From an uncultured beta proteobacterium (GTDB lineage Bacteria > Pseudomonadota > Gammaproteobacteria > Burkholderiales > Burkholderiaceae_C): a DNA stretch of 48,426 nucleotides. Both the position numbers and the translations under genes were made by a program. The stretch spans positions 1-48,426 of the forward strand of contig CAIVLG010000081.1 in assembly GCA_903906695.1 (NCBI GenBank), read 5' to 3'. Of the stretch, positions 33,391 through 40,565 are shown piece after piece; within the stretch, counting starts at the first letter, position 1, and each line of letters begins with the position of its first letter. The notes beneath the pieces were generated by a model, which was given only the letters and a program-made list of their open reading frames with translations, searched no databases and was not told the DNA's origin.

Positions 33391-34649
33391 GCCAGCGGCA
33401 CCATCCTGCGCACGACTGGAAGATCACGCCCGGCCTGCTGGCGGGTGACAGACGCGTCGTTGCGCGCACCATCAGCCAGATCGAGCAGGGCGAGCTCAAT
33501 GCCGAGGCTTTGTCGGCGGCGCTGCGCCCCCACCTGGGACGCTCTCACGTACTGGGCATTACCGGAGCGCCAGGCGCCGGCAAGTCAACGCTGATTCATG
33601 CCTTGCTCGGCGAGATGCTGGCGCGGGGTTTGCGTGTCGGCGTCGTGGCGGTGGATCCGTCGAGTCCGATCAGCGGCGGCGCCGTGCTCGGGGACCGTGT
33701 CCGAATGGGCCAGCACGGCGCCCATCCCGATGTCTTTATTCGCTCGCTGGCGGCACGCGGGCATTTGGGTGGCTTGTCGCACAGCACCGAGCAGATCGTC
33801 GATGTGCTCGACGCGGCGGGGTTCGACACCATCATCGTTGAGACCGTCGGGGCCGGGCAGTCGGAAGTCGAGATCATGCGCGTTGCCGATACCCGGGTCG
33901 TTGCTTGCCCGCCTGGTCTGGGCGACAACGTGCAGGCGATCAAGGCCGGGATTCTGGAAATTGCCGACCTGCTGGTGGTGACCAAGTCCGACCTGGCGGG
34001 CGCAGACGCCACCATGCGCGACCTCAAGGACATGCTGCATCTGCGCGCCTCGTCCGCCAACCCCTGGACGGTACCGGTGCTCGGATGCTGCGCCAGCAAG
34101 AACGAAGGGGTGGCCGATTTGCTCGATCGCATCCAGGAGCATGCCAGCGTGGCCGGTCGTGGCCAACGCCTGCAAGGACGAGCAACGCCCCGTGTGCAAG
34201 GCGAGCCCTTGCGTGGCAAATCACTGGTGCTGCGACTGGCAGTTGCTGATCCATTCGCCTGCTCGCTCGGCATCACCTGCACCGAGGCCGACCAAGGCAG
34301 TGCCACAGTGTCGCTGACGCTGGACCAGCGCCACCTTAACTTCAACGGCACCTGCCATGGCGGCGTCGTCTTCGCATTGGCGGACACCGCCTTCGGACTG
34401 GCTTCGAACTCCCACGGCAAAGTCGCCGCAGGCATTGATGCCCACGTCACCTACCAGCAGGCTGCACGCGCCGGTGACATCTTGACGGCCAGCGCTGTGG
34501 AGGTATCGAGGTCGCGCAAACTGGCGGTCTATCGGGTCGACGTGACTCGCCCAGACGGCGCGATCATTTCAAGCTTTACCGGCACCGTCTACATCACCGG
34601 GGTCGATGTTGCCGTGCCCGGCCAGGCAGCACTTCAGGAAACGATATAG
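33387..34649 (+). CDS. MeaB/ArgK-type G-protein chaperone fused to a PaaI-like hotdog thioesterase
   Basis: 420 residues from a GTG overlapping the mutase stop (GTGA). Residues ~10-265 are the MeaB GTPase: P-loop GAPGAGKS at 60-67, [33 protein letters not shown], the DxxG-like [12 protein letters not shown] and G4 as TKSD. MeaB proteins load and repair the B12 cofactor of the mutase. They are normally ~320 residues with a C-terminal dimerisation arm, which seems to be missing. Instead, residues ~275-410 form a hotdog domain with the PaaI motif [21 protein letters not shown] have not met this fusion before. It suggests a thioesterase acting on the mutase substrate, product or a stalled CoA ester. 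Confidence 0.9.
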   Translation: MSQRHHPAHDWKITPGLLAGDRRVVARTISQIEQGELNAEALSAALRPHLGRSHVLGITGAPGAGKSTLIHALLGEMLARGLRVGVVAVDPSSPISGGAVLGDRVRMGQHGAHPDVFIRSLAARGHLGGLSHSTEQIVDVLDAAGFDTIIVETVGAGQSEVEIMRVADTRVVACPPGLGDNVQAIKAGILEIADLLVVTKSDLAGADATMRDLKDMLHLRASSANPWTVPVLGCCASKNEGVADLLDRIQEHASVAGRGQRLQGRATPRVQGEPLRGKSLVLRLAVADPFACSLGITCTEADQGSATVSLTLDQRHLNFNGTCHGGVVFALADTAFGLASNSHGKVAAGIDAHVTYQQAARAGDILTASAVEVSRSRKLAVYRVDVTRPDGAIISSFTGTVYITGVDVAVPGQAALQETI

Positions 34650-35122
34650 GCGGCAGTTCCGGTTGACAACAACTCGCCGTTGGCGCCCAGGAACTCCATG
34701 CGGGTTGTGGCTACACGCGAACCCAGACGCAAGACCTCGGCCTGCAGCAGAAAGTGCTCGCTGATGGCCGGGCGCAAATAATCGATTCGCAGATCAATAG
34801 TGCCGATCCGCCCAAACCGGTGCAAGCGTTGCAACAGCGGCTCATCCATATGGCGTGCGCCAATCGCGGCCATGACGGCAAGCCCGGCCATCGCGTCGAG
34901 CCCGGCGCTGACAACACCACCGTGAAGCCGGTTGAAACTGAAGTGCCCGATCAGTTCGCGCTTCATGTCGATGCGGCCCCTGACCTCAGTCGGTTTGAGC
35001 GACGTAATCTTCAAGCCCAGAACCTGGTTGAAGACAATCATTTCCTCGAAGATCTTCTTCAAGCCGGCGACGAATTCGTCTTCGAACTCAATCGGTTCTG
35101 GTGCAGGAGTTTTCTTGATCAT
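34634..35122 (-). CDS. YigI-like hotdog acyl-CoA thioesterase
   Basis: 162 residues. FNRLHGGVVSAGLDAMAGLA and FGRIGTIDLRIDYLRPAISE match the E. coli YigI class of medium-chain acyl-CoA thioesterases; the start MIKKTPAPEPIEFEDEF is charged. It hydrolyses acyl-CoA to acid and CoA, probably regenerating CoA or clearing dead-end esters. It is the last gene of the minus-strand unit with acyl-CoA dehydrogenase and SDR, 10 bp after the former. Its 3' end overlaps that of the mutase-GTPase gene by 16 bp, so the two operons converge. Confidence 0.88.
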   Translation of the reverse strand: MIKKTPAPEPIEFEDEFVAGLKKIFEEMIVFNQVLGLKITSLKPTEVRGRIDMKRELIGHFSFNRLHGGVVSAGLDAMAGLAVMAAIGARHMDEPLLQRLHRFGRIGTIDLRIDYLRPAISEHFLLQAEVLRLGSRVATTRMEFLGANGELLSTGTAAYIVS

Positions 35123-35132
35123 GGCATCGTTC

Positions 35133-36305
35133 TCACAGACCGAGCTGGCGCGAGGCCAGCTCCTTCATGATTTCCTCGGTACCGCCGCCTATCATCATGA
35201 CTTTGACCTCACGGTAGATGCGCTCGCAGGCGGTGCCCCGCATGAAGCCCATACCGCCCAGAATCTGGACGCCCTGATCGGCGCAAAACTGCATCGTCTG
35301 GGTCGCATGGTTCTTCAGCAGGCAGACCTCGGCCACCCACTGTGACCCCTTATCGGCCTTGTCGCCCGAGTCTGCTCTTGCGGACACGGCGTTTAGCCAG
35401 GCGCGCGTCGATTCGATTCGCATCTTCATGTCCATCAGCTTGTGGCGGATCACCTGGTGATCGACCAGCGCTGTGCCAAAGGTCTTGCGCTGACGGGCCC
35501 AGGCCAGTGCCTCGTCGTAGCAGCACTCGGAAAAGCCCAGCGCCATGGCCGCCATCGAGAGACGCTCGCCATTGAAGTTGGTCAGGATCATCTTGAAGCC
35601 GCTGCCCTCTTCACCGACCAGATAGCGCGCCGGCACTCGCACGCTGTCAAAACGCAAATGCGCGGTGTCGGAGCACAGCCAGCCCATTTTCTTGAGGGCC
35701 GTACGCGACAGCCCGGGCAGATGTCCCGGCACCATCAGCATCGAGATGCCACCCGGCCCCTTGTCCTTCGGATTGGTGCGCACGGCAACCGTCAGCCAGT
35801 CGGCGCGCATGCCGGAGGTGATGAAGACCTTTTCGCCATCGACCACGTACTCGTCACCTTCCAGTCGGGCCGTCGTGCGCAGCGACATCACGTCGGTGCC
35901 GCCACCGGGTTCGGTAATGGCCAGCGCCGCTATCTTTTCGCCGCGCAATACGGGCGGCACCACTTCCTGCTGCAAGGCGGCGCTGCCATGGCGAATCACG
36001 GGCGGCAGGCCAATGTTGTGGCTGAACAGGCTGGCCATCAGGCCGCCACTGCCGCCGACGCGCGCCATGGCCACCGTCATCGCATTGCGCAGCTTCCACG
36101 GTGCTGGTGTACCGCCCAGTTCTTCCGGATAGCCCATCGCCAGCCAGCCCACTTCAGCGGCACGCTGGTACAGGCTGCGCGGGAACTCGCCGGCCTCCTC
36201 CCAATCGTTCAGGTGCGCGGCAACTTCGGTCTGGATAAAGCGGCGCGCGGCGTCAGCCAGCAGTTGTGCGTCTTCTTCAACGTTTTCGATCGATGGCATG
36301 TTCAT
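35133..36305 (-). CDS. Acyl-CoA dehydrogenase
   Basis: 390 residues from the ATG that overlaps the SDR stop (ATGA); an upstream in-frame start lies over the SDR gene. Family motifs are IAALAITEPGGGTDVMSLRT, YVVDGEKVFITSGMRADWLT, ARQRKTFGTALVDHQVIRHK and CADQGVQILGGMGFMRGTAC. Near the C-terminus VMMIGGGTEEIMKELASRQL has Gly where short- and medium-chain enzymes have the catalytic Glu, as in isovaleryl-CoA-type dehydrogenases; there the base comes from another helix, here possibly Glu in FNGERLSMAAMALG. This suggests a branched or bulky acyl-CoA substrate. It likely acts in the same pathway as the convergent mutase operon. Confidence 0.93.
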   Translation of the reverse strand: MNMPSIENVEEDAQLLADAARRFIQTEVAAHLNDWEEAGEFPRSLYQRAAEVGWLAMGYPEELGGTPAPWKLRNAMTVAMARVGGSGGLMASLFSHNIGLPPVIRHGSAALQQEVVPPVLRGEKIAALAITEPGGGTDVMSLRTTARLEGDEYVVDGEKVFITSGMRADWLTVAVRTNPKDKGPGGISMLMVPGHLPGLSRTALKKMGWLCSDTAHLRFDSVRVPARYLVGEEGSGFKMILTNFNGERLSMAAMALGFSECCYDEALAWARQRKTFGTALVDHQVIRHKLMDMKMRIESTRAWLNAVSARADSGDKADKGSQWVAEVCLLKNHATQTMQFCADQGVQILGGMGFMRGTACERIYREVKVMMIGGGTEEIMKELASRQLGL

Positions 36306-37207
36306 TCCTTGGGCAACGGCGTTTCGACCTGAAACACCTTGGGAGTCTGGGCACGGTGAAAGCCCTCGAACGGTTTGATGGCGGCGCGCTGCTGCACCTC
36401 TTTCGAGGCCGCCCGCATCGGCCAACCCATGCGGACCTGCGGCCGGGCGCCATCGACGCGCAGCGTGCTACCGCTGATGAAGGAGGCAGCTGGACTGAGC
36501 AGAAAGACAATGGCGGCCGAAGTTTCGGACTCGGTGCCAAAGCGGCCCAGCGGCACCGTCTTGGCCATCTCGCGCAGCATCGGACCCATCTCCAGCGGGT
36601 ACTTGTCCATGCCGCTGGAGGCGATGTAACCAGGCGCCACCGCATTGACGCGCACACCGCGGCCGGCCCATTCGATGGCAGCGGTCTCGGTAAAGCTGAC
36701 CATGCCGGCACGCGCAGCACCGCTGTGCCCCATGCCCGGCATTGAGCCCCACATGTCGGCCACGATGTTGACGATGGCGCCACCGTGTTTATTCATGCTC
36801 TGCAAAAAGCACTCGCGCGCCACCAGAAAGCCGCCGGTCAGGTTGGTGTTGATGACGGCATCCCAACCCTTGGCGCTGATCGCCTCCAGCGGCGTCATGA
36901 ACTGGCCACCGGCATTGTTGACAAGGCCGTCGATGCGTCGCTGCGCAGCGACGACCGCCGCAATAGTCTGCTTGACCGCCTCCTCATCGCGGATGTCGCA
37001 GACGTGAAAGCTGGCGCTGCCGCCGTCCTGCACGATCTCGGCCACCACGGCCTGCAGCTTGTCGGCCTTGCGGCCCAGCAGCACCGCGTGCGCACCCAGC
37101 GCTGCCAACTCATGCGCCACACAGCGGCCAATGCCGGAACCACCGCCGGTAATCAATACCACCTTGCCAGCAAACAAAGTCGGGCTAAAAACGGAACCGT
37201 AACCCAT
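36302..37207 (-). CDS. SDR-family oxidoreductase with atypical active site (2,4-dienoyl-CoA reductase-like)
   Basis: 301 residues; the ATG five bases after AAGGAG overlaps the TetR stop by one base. The Rossmann motif VLITGGGSGIGRCV and LVNNAGGQFMTPL are standard. At the usual Tyr-x-x-x-Lys site the sequence is GHSGAARAGMVSF, so Tyr and Lys are replaced by Ser and Arg, with His one place before. Peroxisomal 2,4-dienoyl-CoA reductases have a comparable H-x-G-x-A-K segment lacking the Tyr. NADPH-dependent reduction of a dienoyl- or enoyl-CoA, or oxidation of a hydroxyacyl-CoA, would fit the acyl-CoA dehydrogenase next to it. The C-terminal ~50 residues after the SDR core are an uncommon tail. 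Confidence 0.88.
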   Translation of the reverse strand: MGYGSVFSPTLFAGKVVLITGGGSGIGRCVAHELAALGAHAVLLGRKADKLQAVVAEIVQDGGSASFHVCDIRDEEAVKQTIAAVVAAQRRIDGLVNNAGGQFMTPLEAISAKGWDAVINTNLTGGFLVARECFLQSMNKHGGAIVNIVADMWGSMPGMGHSGAARAGMVSFTETAAIEWAGRGVRVNAVAPGYIASSGMDKYPLEMGPMLREMAKTVPLGRFGTESETSAAIVFLLSPAASFISGSTLRVDGARPQVRMGWPMRAASKEVQQRAAIKPFEGFHRAQTPKVFQVETPLPKE

Positions 37208-37854
37208 CAACACTCCTTCAAGAACAAAGCCACAACAGCGTCGGTGAGTTCATCGAGCGACGCGCTTTTTTTTCGATCAAACCACTGCACCGACCAGTTC
37301 AGTGCGCCCAGAATGAAGAGCCTTGACAGCTTTACCGGGGCGCGTAAGTGACCGCTGGCATGCAGCGCCTCCAGCACCGGCGTCCAGGCCGCTTCGTAAT
37401 CGGCCTGCAGTGCAGCCAGCAGAGCGCGTTGACCCGGATTCAAGGATCGGTGTTCGTACAGCATGACCGGAACAAAATCATTGCCAGGTCCGAGCAGGGT
37501 TTCGAAGTGGGCGCGGATCAGCCGCCTGATCTGGCCCAGCGGCTGATCCGCTTGGACCCCTCGCAACGCCTTGGTCTGCCGCGCAATCGCAGCGTGCATG
37601 CCCTCTTCCATGACAGCGCACAGCAAGGCATCCTTGGTCTTGAAATGATAGAAAGGTGAACCGCTGTGCATGCCAACGGCCGCGGCGATGTCGCGCGTGC
37701 TGGTGGCATCGAATCCTTGGCGTCGGAACAGTCGGGCCGCAGCAGTCAGTAACTGGTGGCGCCGATTGCCGTCGTCACGCTCATCCTCGGTCTTGGGCGG
37801 ACGTCCGCGCGCTCGCTTGTGTTCTTCGTGACTTGGTGAAACTACGGCTGTCAT
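37207..37854 (-). CDS. TetR/AcrR-family regulator of the convergent acyl-CoA unit
   Basis: 215 residues. A basic N-terminal tail (KRARGRPPKTEDERDDGNRR) precedes the helix-turn-helix (LLTAAARLFRRQGFDATSTR, then VGMHSGSPFYHFKTKDALLC). The C-terminal domain ends in LFILGALNWSVQWFDRKKSA, the same block as in the mutase-operon regulator, so the two are paralogous KstR2-like proteins. It is the first gene of its operon and overlaps the SDR start. The promoter leaves about 2 bases of leader, so it is probably translated from a leaderless message. Confidence 0.9.
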   Translation of the reverse strand: MTAVVSPSHEEHKRARGRPPKTEDERDDGNRRHQLLTAAARLFRRQGFDATSTRDIAAAVGMHSGSPFYHFKTKDALLCAVMEEGMHAAIARQTKALRGVQADQPLGQIRRLIRAHFETLLGPGNDFVPVMLYEHRSLNPGQRALLAALQADYEAAWTPVLEALHASGHLRAPVKLSRLFILGALNWSVQWFDRKKSASLDELTDAVVALFLKEC

Positions 37855-37862
37855 TGCCCCGC

Positions 37863-37899
37863 AGCATAACCAGCTTGCCTATTTTTGGCAAGCGTTTGC
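37863..37899 (-). promoter_or_regulatory. Promoter and operators of the TetR-SDR-dehydrogenase-thioesterase operon
   Basis: Read on the minus strand: -35 TTGCCA, a 17-bp spacer, then -10 TATGCT, eight bases before the ATG. The -35 box overlaps GCAAACGCTTGC (37888-37899), which shares its core with the operator of the mutase operon. A perfect inverted repeat GCTTGCC-N7-GGCAAGC (37873-37893) lies in the spacer and -35 region, a second candidate operator. Confidence 0.6.
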
Positions 37900-38151
37900 T
37901 TTGTATAAATATCATGGATGAACGTCGGTCGTTCCCTGGCACATGGAGTGCGCACAATCCCAGGCCTTGAGACTCCTACCCTGCGTCGGCCTGGCCAAGC
38001 TCCCAAGCAGCACAGCTCGAAAAGTTCAGGGATACGCCACGACCCTTCATTTTGTGATCAACTGACGCGTTCTGTGCTGAGAGGCGTCGTTGCCGGCGGG
38101 GTAACATAGTGAACTGCGGCAATGGCGCAAGCAAGTTGCGCACCCTGTTTC
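37900..38151. other. Intergenic gap without recognised features
   Basis: Divergent spacer between the TetR operon and the protease gene. A short plus-strand frame is open, but it has no ribosome-binding site and no family resemblance. No promoter for the protease gene could be picked with confidence. Confidence 0.4.
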
Positions 38152-38796
38152 ATGAAATCAATTGTCCCGACATTGTCTCTGTTGCTGGTCTTGCAAGGAC
38201 AAGCATTGGCGCAGACGACGACCCTTGGTGGCCTGCTGGGTGACAGGGCATTGTTGATCGTCAACGGCAAACCGCCCAAGATCGTTGCGCAAGGCGAGAC
38301 CTATCAGGAGGTGAAGGTCATCTCAATTCAAGGTGACCAGGCGCTGGTCGAGATAAAGGGCGTACGGCAAACTTTGCGAGTGGGTGAATCTCCGGTCAGC
38401 GTGGGCTCACATGGATCCGGTGTTTCCGGCAACCGGATAGTGCTTGACGCACGCAGTGGCGGACATTATTTCGCTCTTGGGCAAATCAACGGACAGTCGG
38501 TACAGTTCGTATTGGACACCGGCGCCACGTTTGTGACCTTGGGTGCTCCAGAAGCAACAAGGTTAGGCATAAATTACGAGTCGGCCCAGGTATTTCCAAT
38601 GGCAACGGCTAACGGCATGAGCTATGGATGGCGAATACGTCTCCAAATGGTCAAGATAGGCGACGTCACTCTTTACGATGTACCTGCGTCAGTGGTCCCG
38701 ACGGCAACACCTGTGGTGCTGCTTGGAAATAGTTTTCTGTCTCATTTCCAGATGACACAAGCCAATGGGCAAATGATTCTTCAAAAACTCTATTGA
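38152..38796 (+). CDS. Secreted retropepsin-like (clan AA) aspartic protease
   Basis: 214 residues from the ATG that yields a clean signal peptide (MKSIVPTLSLLLVLQGQALAQ); an ATG ten codons earlier is possible. Residues ~30-90 form a small beta-rich domain (ALLIVNGKPPKIVAQGETY, then VKGVRQTLRVGE-like text). The protease domain follows with the catalytic motif FVLDTGATFVTLG at ~120-132 and the second hydrophobic-hydrophobic-Gly motif VVLLGNSFLSHF. These TIGR02281-type proteins are periplasmic and probably act as dimers, one Asp each; substrates are unknown. Its 3' end faces the membrane-anchored Mrr-like gene 23 bp away. Confidence 0.85.
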   Translation: MKSIVPTLSLLLVLQGQALAQTTTLGGLLGDRALLIVNGKPPKIVAQGETYQEVKVISIQGDQALVEIKGVRQTLRVGESPVSVGSHGSGVSGNRIVLDARSGGHYFALGQINGQSVQFVLDTGATFVTLGAPEATRLGINYESAQVFPMATANGMSYGWRIRLQMVKIGDVTLYDVPASVVPTATPVVLLGNSFLSHFQMTQANGQMILQKLY

Positions 38797-38819
38797 GCGC
38801 GTCGCGCCAACGTTCGCAG

Positions 38820-39710
38820 CTAGCCAACCTCTCTGGTTCCCCGGCACGCCGGGAAGTCACTGCAGCCCCAGAAATAGCTGCCCGGGGCACTGCCTTGTTC
38901 ATCCGTGCGCTGCACCATGGGCTTCGAGCACTGCGGGCACGGTGGGGTGACCGGGTAGGTCAGTGAAAATTCCTCACGCAACATGGGCGCTGGCGCTTTG
39001 TTCTCGCGTGCCTCCTGAGCCTGTCTGATCAACTTCAGGAGGGCCGGACCGTCCACCAGTTTGAGATCGCGGCCTCTGGCGAAATTCCTGGCTTCGCTGG
39101 TGAAGCCGCCGGACGTGACCAGATAGCCCGCGGCAGCCCCTTCTGCGGCCATTGCAGCATAGAGCTCTCGCACGACCGAGGCGCCCACAGTGAGGGCCTT
39201 CCACTGTTTGCAATGAACCAGGAATGTCTCGTTGCCTTTGCGCAGGCGCAGGTCAACGGCGCCTTCGGCCGCGACGCCACTGACTTCCATGACCAGATAA
39301 CCCTGCAATCTGAAAGCCTCGCCGACAAGAATTTGAAACTCCTGCCAGCTGATGCCAGCCAGAGCTTCGACAGCATAGCCATTGGCTACGCTGCCGGTCG
39401 GTCCTCTGCGACGGCGGCGATAGGCAGAGATCATCGCACCGACCACCAACACTCCCGGCAACACGTACTGGCCCATAGTCGCAAGTGACCGCCACGTGGA
39501 TTTCGTCACCATGGAGCCGACCTGCCCAGGTGCAAGCGCCTGCAGTACCACCTCGGAAGCGACGCGATGAAGCAGAAGGTAAGACACTACGGCCAGCGCA
39601 CAAGCGACCCACCAAGGCAGCATGGCAATCACGTCCAGCAAGGTGTCTGCCGCGCCGCGGCTCGTTTTGTCCATTTGGCCTTTGTCGATCATCGGTCCCT
39701 GTATCTTCAT
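38820..39710 (-). CDS. Membrane-anchored Mrr-like (restriction endonuclease-fold) protein with C4 zinc ribbon
   Basis: 296 residues, ATG after GGAGTG. Two hydrophobic segments (residues ~30-50, VIAMLPWWVACALAVVSYLL, and ~80-100, YVLPGVLVVGAMISAY) bracket a short loop. A basic stretch YRRRRR precedes the Mrr_cat-like domain (ISWQEFQILVGEAFRLQGYL, VDLRLRKGNETFLVHCKQWK with D and the Q-x-K variant of E-x-K). The C-terminus is a topoisomerase-type zinc ribbon: CPQCSKP and later WGCSDFPAC. This domain set occurs in many proteobacteria; function is unproven, but modified-DNA cleavage at the membrane or another nucleic-acid role is conceivable. Confidence 0.85.
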   Translation of the reverse strand: MKIQGPMIDKGQMDKTSRGAADTLLDVIAMLPWWVACALAVVSYLLLHRVASEVVLQALAPGQVGSMVTKSTWRSLATMGQYVLPGVLVVGAMISAYRRRRRGPTGSVANGYAVEALAGISWQEFQILVGEAFRLQGYLVMEVSGVAAEGAVDLRLRKGNETFLVHCKQWKALTVGASVVRELYAAMAAEGAAAGYLVTSGGFTSEARNFARGRDLKLVDGPALLKLIRQAQEARENKAPAPMLREEFSLTYPVTPPCPQCSKPMVQRTDEQGSAPGSYFWGCSDFPACRGTREVG

Positions 39711-39955
39711 GCTGCACTCCACGCGAATCTGGCCGGGCGCGAGGCGCGCCGCGGCTTAGGATAACAGGTCAAACAGGCGCTTGGTATTACAAACGGACGT
39801 TCATAGAACCTTGTTCGACATGATGTCGTAGATTCGGCGCAACAACCATCTTGGCGACTGCGCGAGGCCAACAACGCCGCCTGAAGCCTGGCGTACCATC
39901 AAGCAAGGCACCGAACTCGCGGTCGTCCTGCAATCTTTCAACCGGAGAAACAAGC

Positions 39956-40399
39956 ATGAGCCTCAAGCAACAACTCCAGCCTGCCGCCGCCGCAGGGCTG
40001 GACCATTGGCACGCGATGGTCGCCAAAGCCGATCTCAAGGAACTCGCAACGCTACTGCACCCGGACGCGGTGTTTCGTTCGCCCATGGCGCACAAGCCCT
40101 ACCCCAGCGCACAGGCGGTGGCGTTGATCCTCAACACGGTGATGGGTGTGTTCAGCAACTTTCAATACCACCGCCAGTTTGCCAGCGAGGACGGGCTGAG
40201 TGCCGTGCTGGAATTCAGCGCCACTGTCGGCGACAGGGCGCTCAAGGGCATCGACATCATTCGGTTTGACGGCCATGGGAAGATCGTGGATTTTGAGGTT
40301 ATGGTGCGGCCCATGAGTGGGCTGCAGGCATTGGGAGCCAGGATGGCACAACAACTGGGTGCGATACTGCCTGGCTATCAGGCGGTCCAAATCAAATAG
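39956..40399 (+). CDS. SnoaL-like (NTF2-fold) protein
   Basis: 147 residues from the ATG eight bases after GGAGAA; an upstream in-frame start is not supported. The single alpha+beta domain shows GLDHWHAMVAKADLKELATL, LLHPDAVFRSPMAHKPYPSA and IDIIRFDGHGKIVDFEVMVR, typical of SnoaL/NTF2-like small enzymes or binding proteins. No catalytic role can be assigned. The ~245-bp gap between it and the divergent Mrr-like gene holds no recognisable gene. Confidence 0.85.
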   Translation: MSLKQQLQPAAAAGLDHWHAMVAKADLKELATLLHPDAVFRSPMAHKPYPSAQAVALILNTVMGVFSNFQYHRQFASEDGLSAVLEFSATVGDRALKGIDIIRFDGHGKIVDFEVMVRPMSGLQALGARMAQQLGAILPGYQAVQIK

Positions 40400-40421
40400 T
40401 ATTCAACTTCGGGCGACAGAA

Positions 40422-40565
40422 GCCACGGCGCACCCTACAGCGGCGATGGCGACTGTGATCGGAGTCAAGCATCCGAAGCGAGATGAATGCCCCTTGCTGT
40501 TCGTGGTTCGCAAGGCCAAGGCCGCTCATGAAAAAGCGGCGAAACTGACTTTCTGGCAGCCTTAG
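40422..40565 (+). pseudogene. C-terminal fragment of an AlkK-like acyl-CoA ligase
   Basis: The frame reads ATAHPTAAMATVIGVKHPKR and then DECPLLFVVRKA. This closely resembles the C-terminal subdomain of medium-chain fatty acyl-CoA ligases (xVxHPAVAxAAVIGVxHPKWDERPLL). No N-terminal part is present, and the remaining tail is short and ends in TAG overlapping the stop of the convergent PaaK-like gene. It is a degenerate remnant of a deleted ligase. Confidence 0.65.

Noticed and set aside
39787-40095. Minus-strand frame of about 100 codons between the Mrr-like and SnoaL-like genes
   Set aside because: It runs across the SnoaL-like start and its ribosome-binding site, and no domain was recognised.
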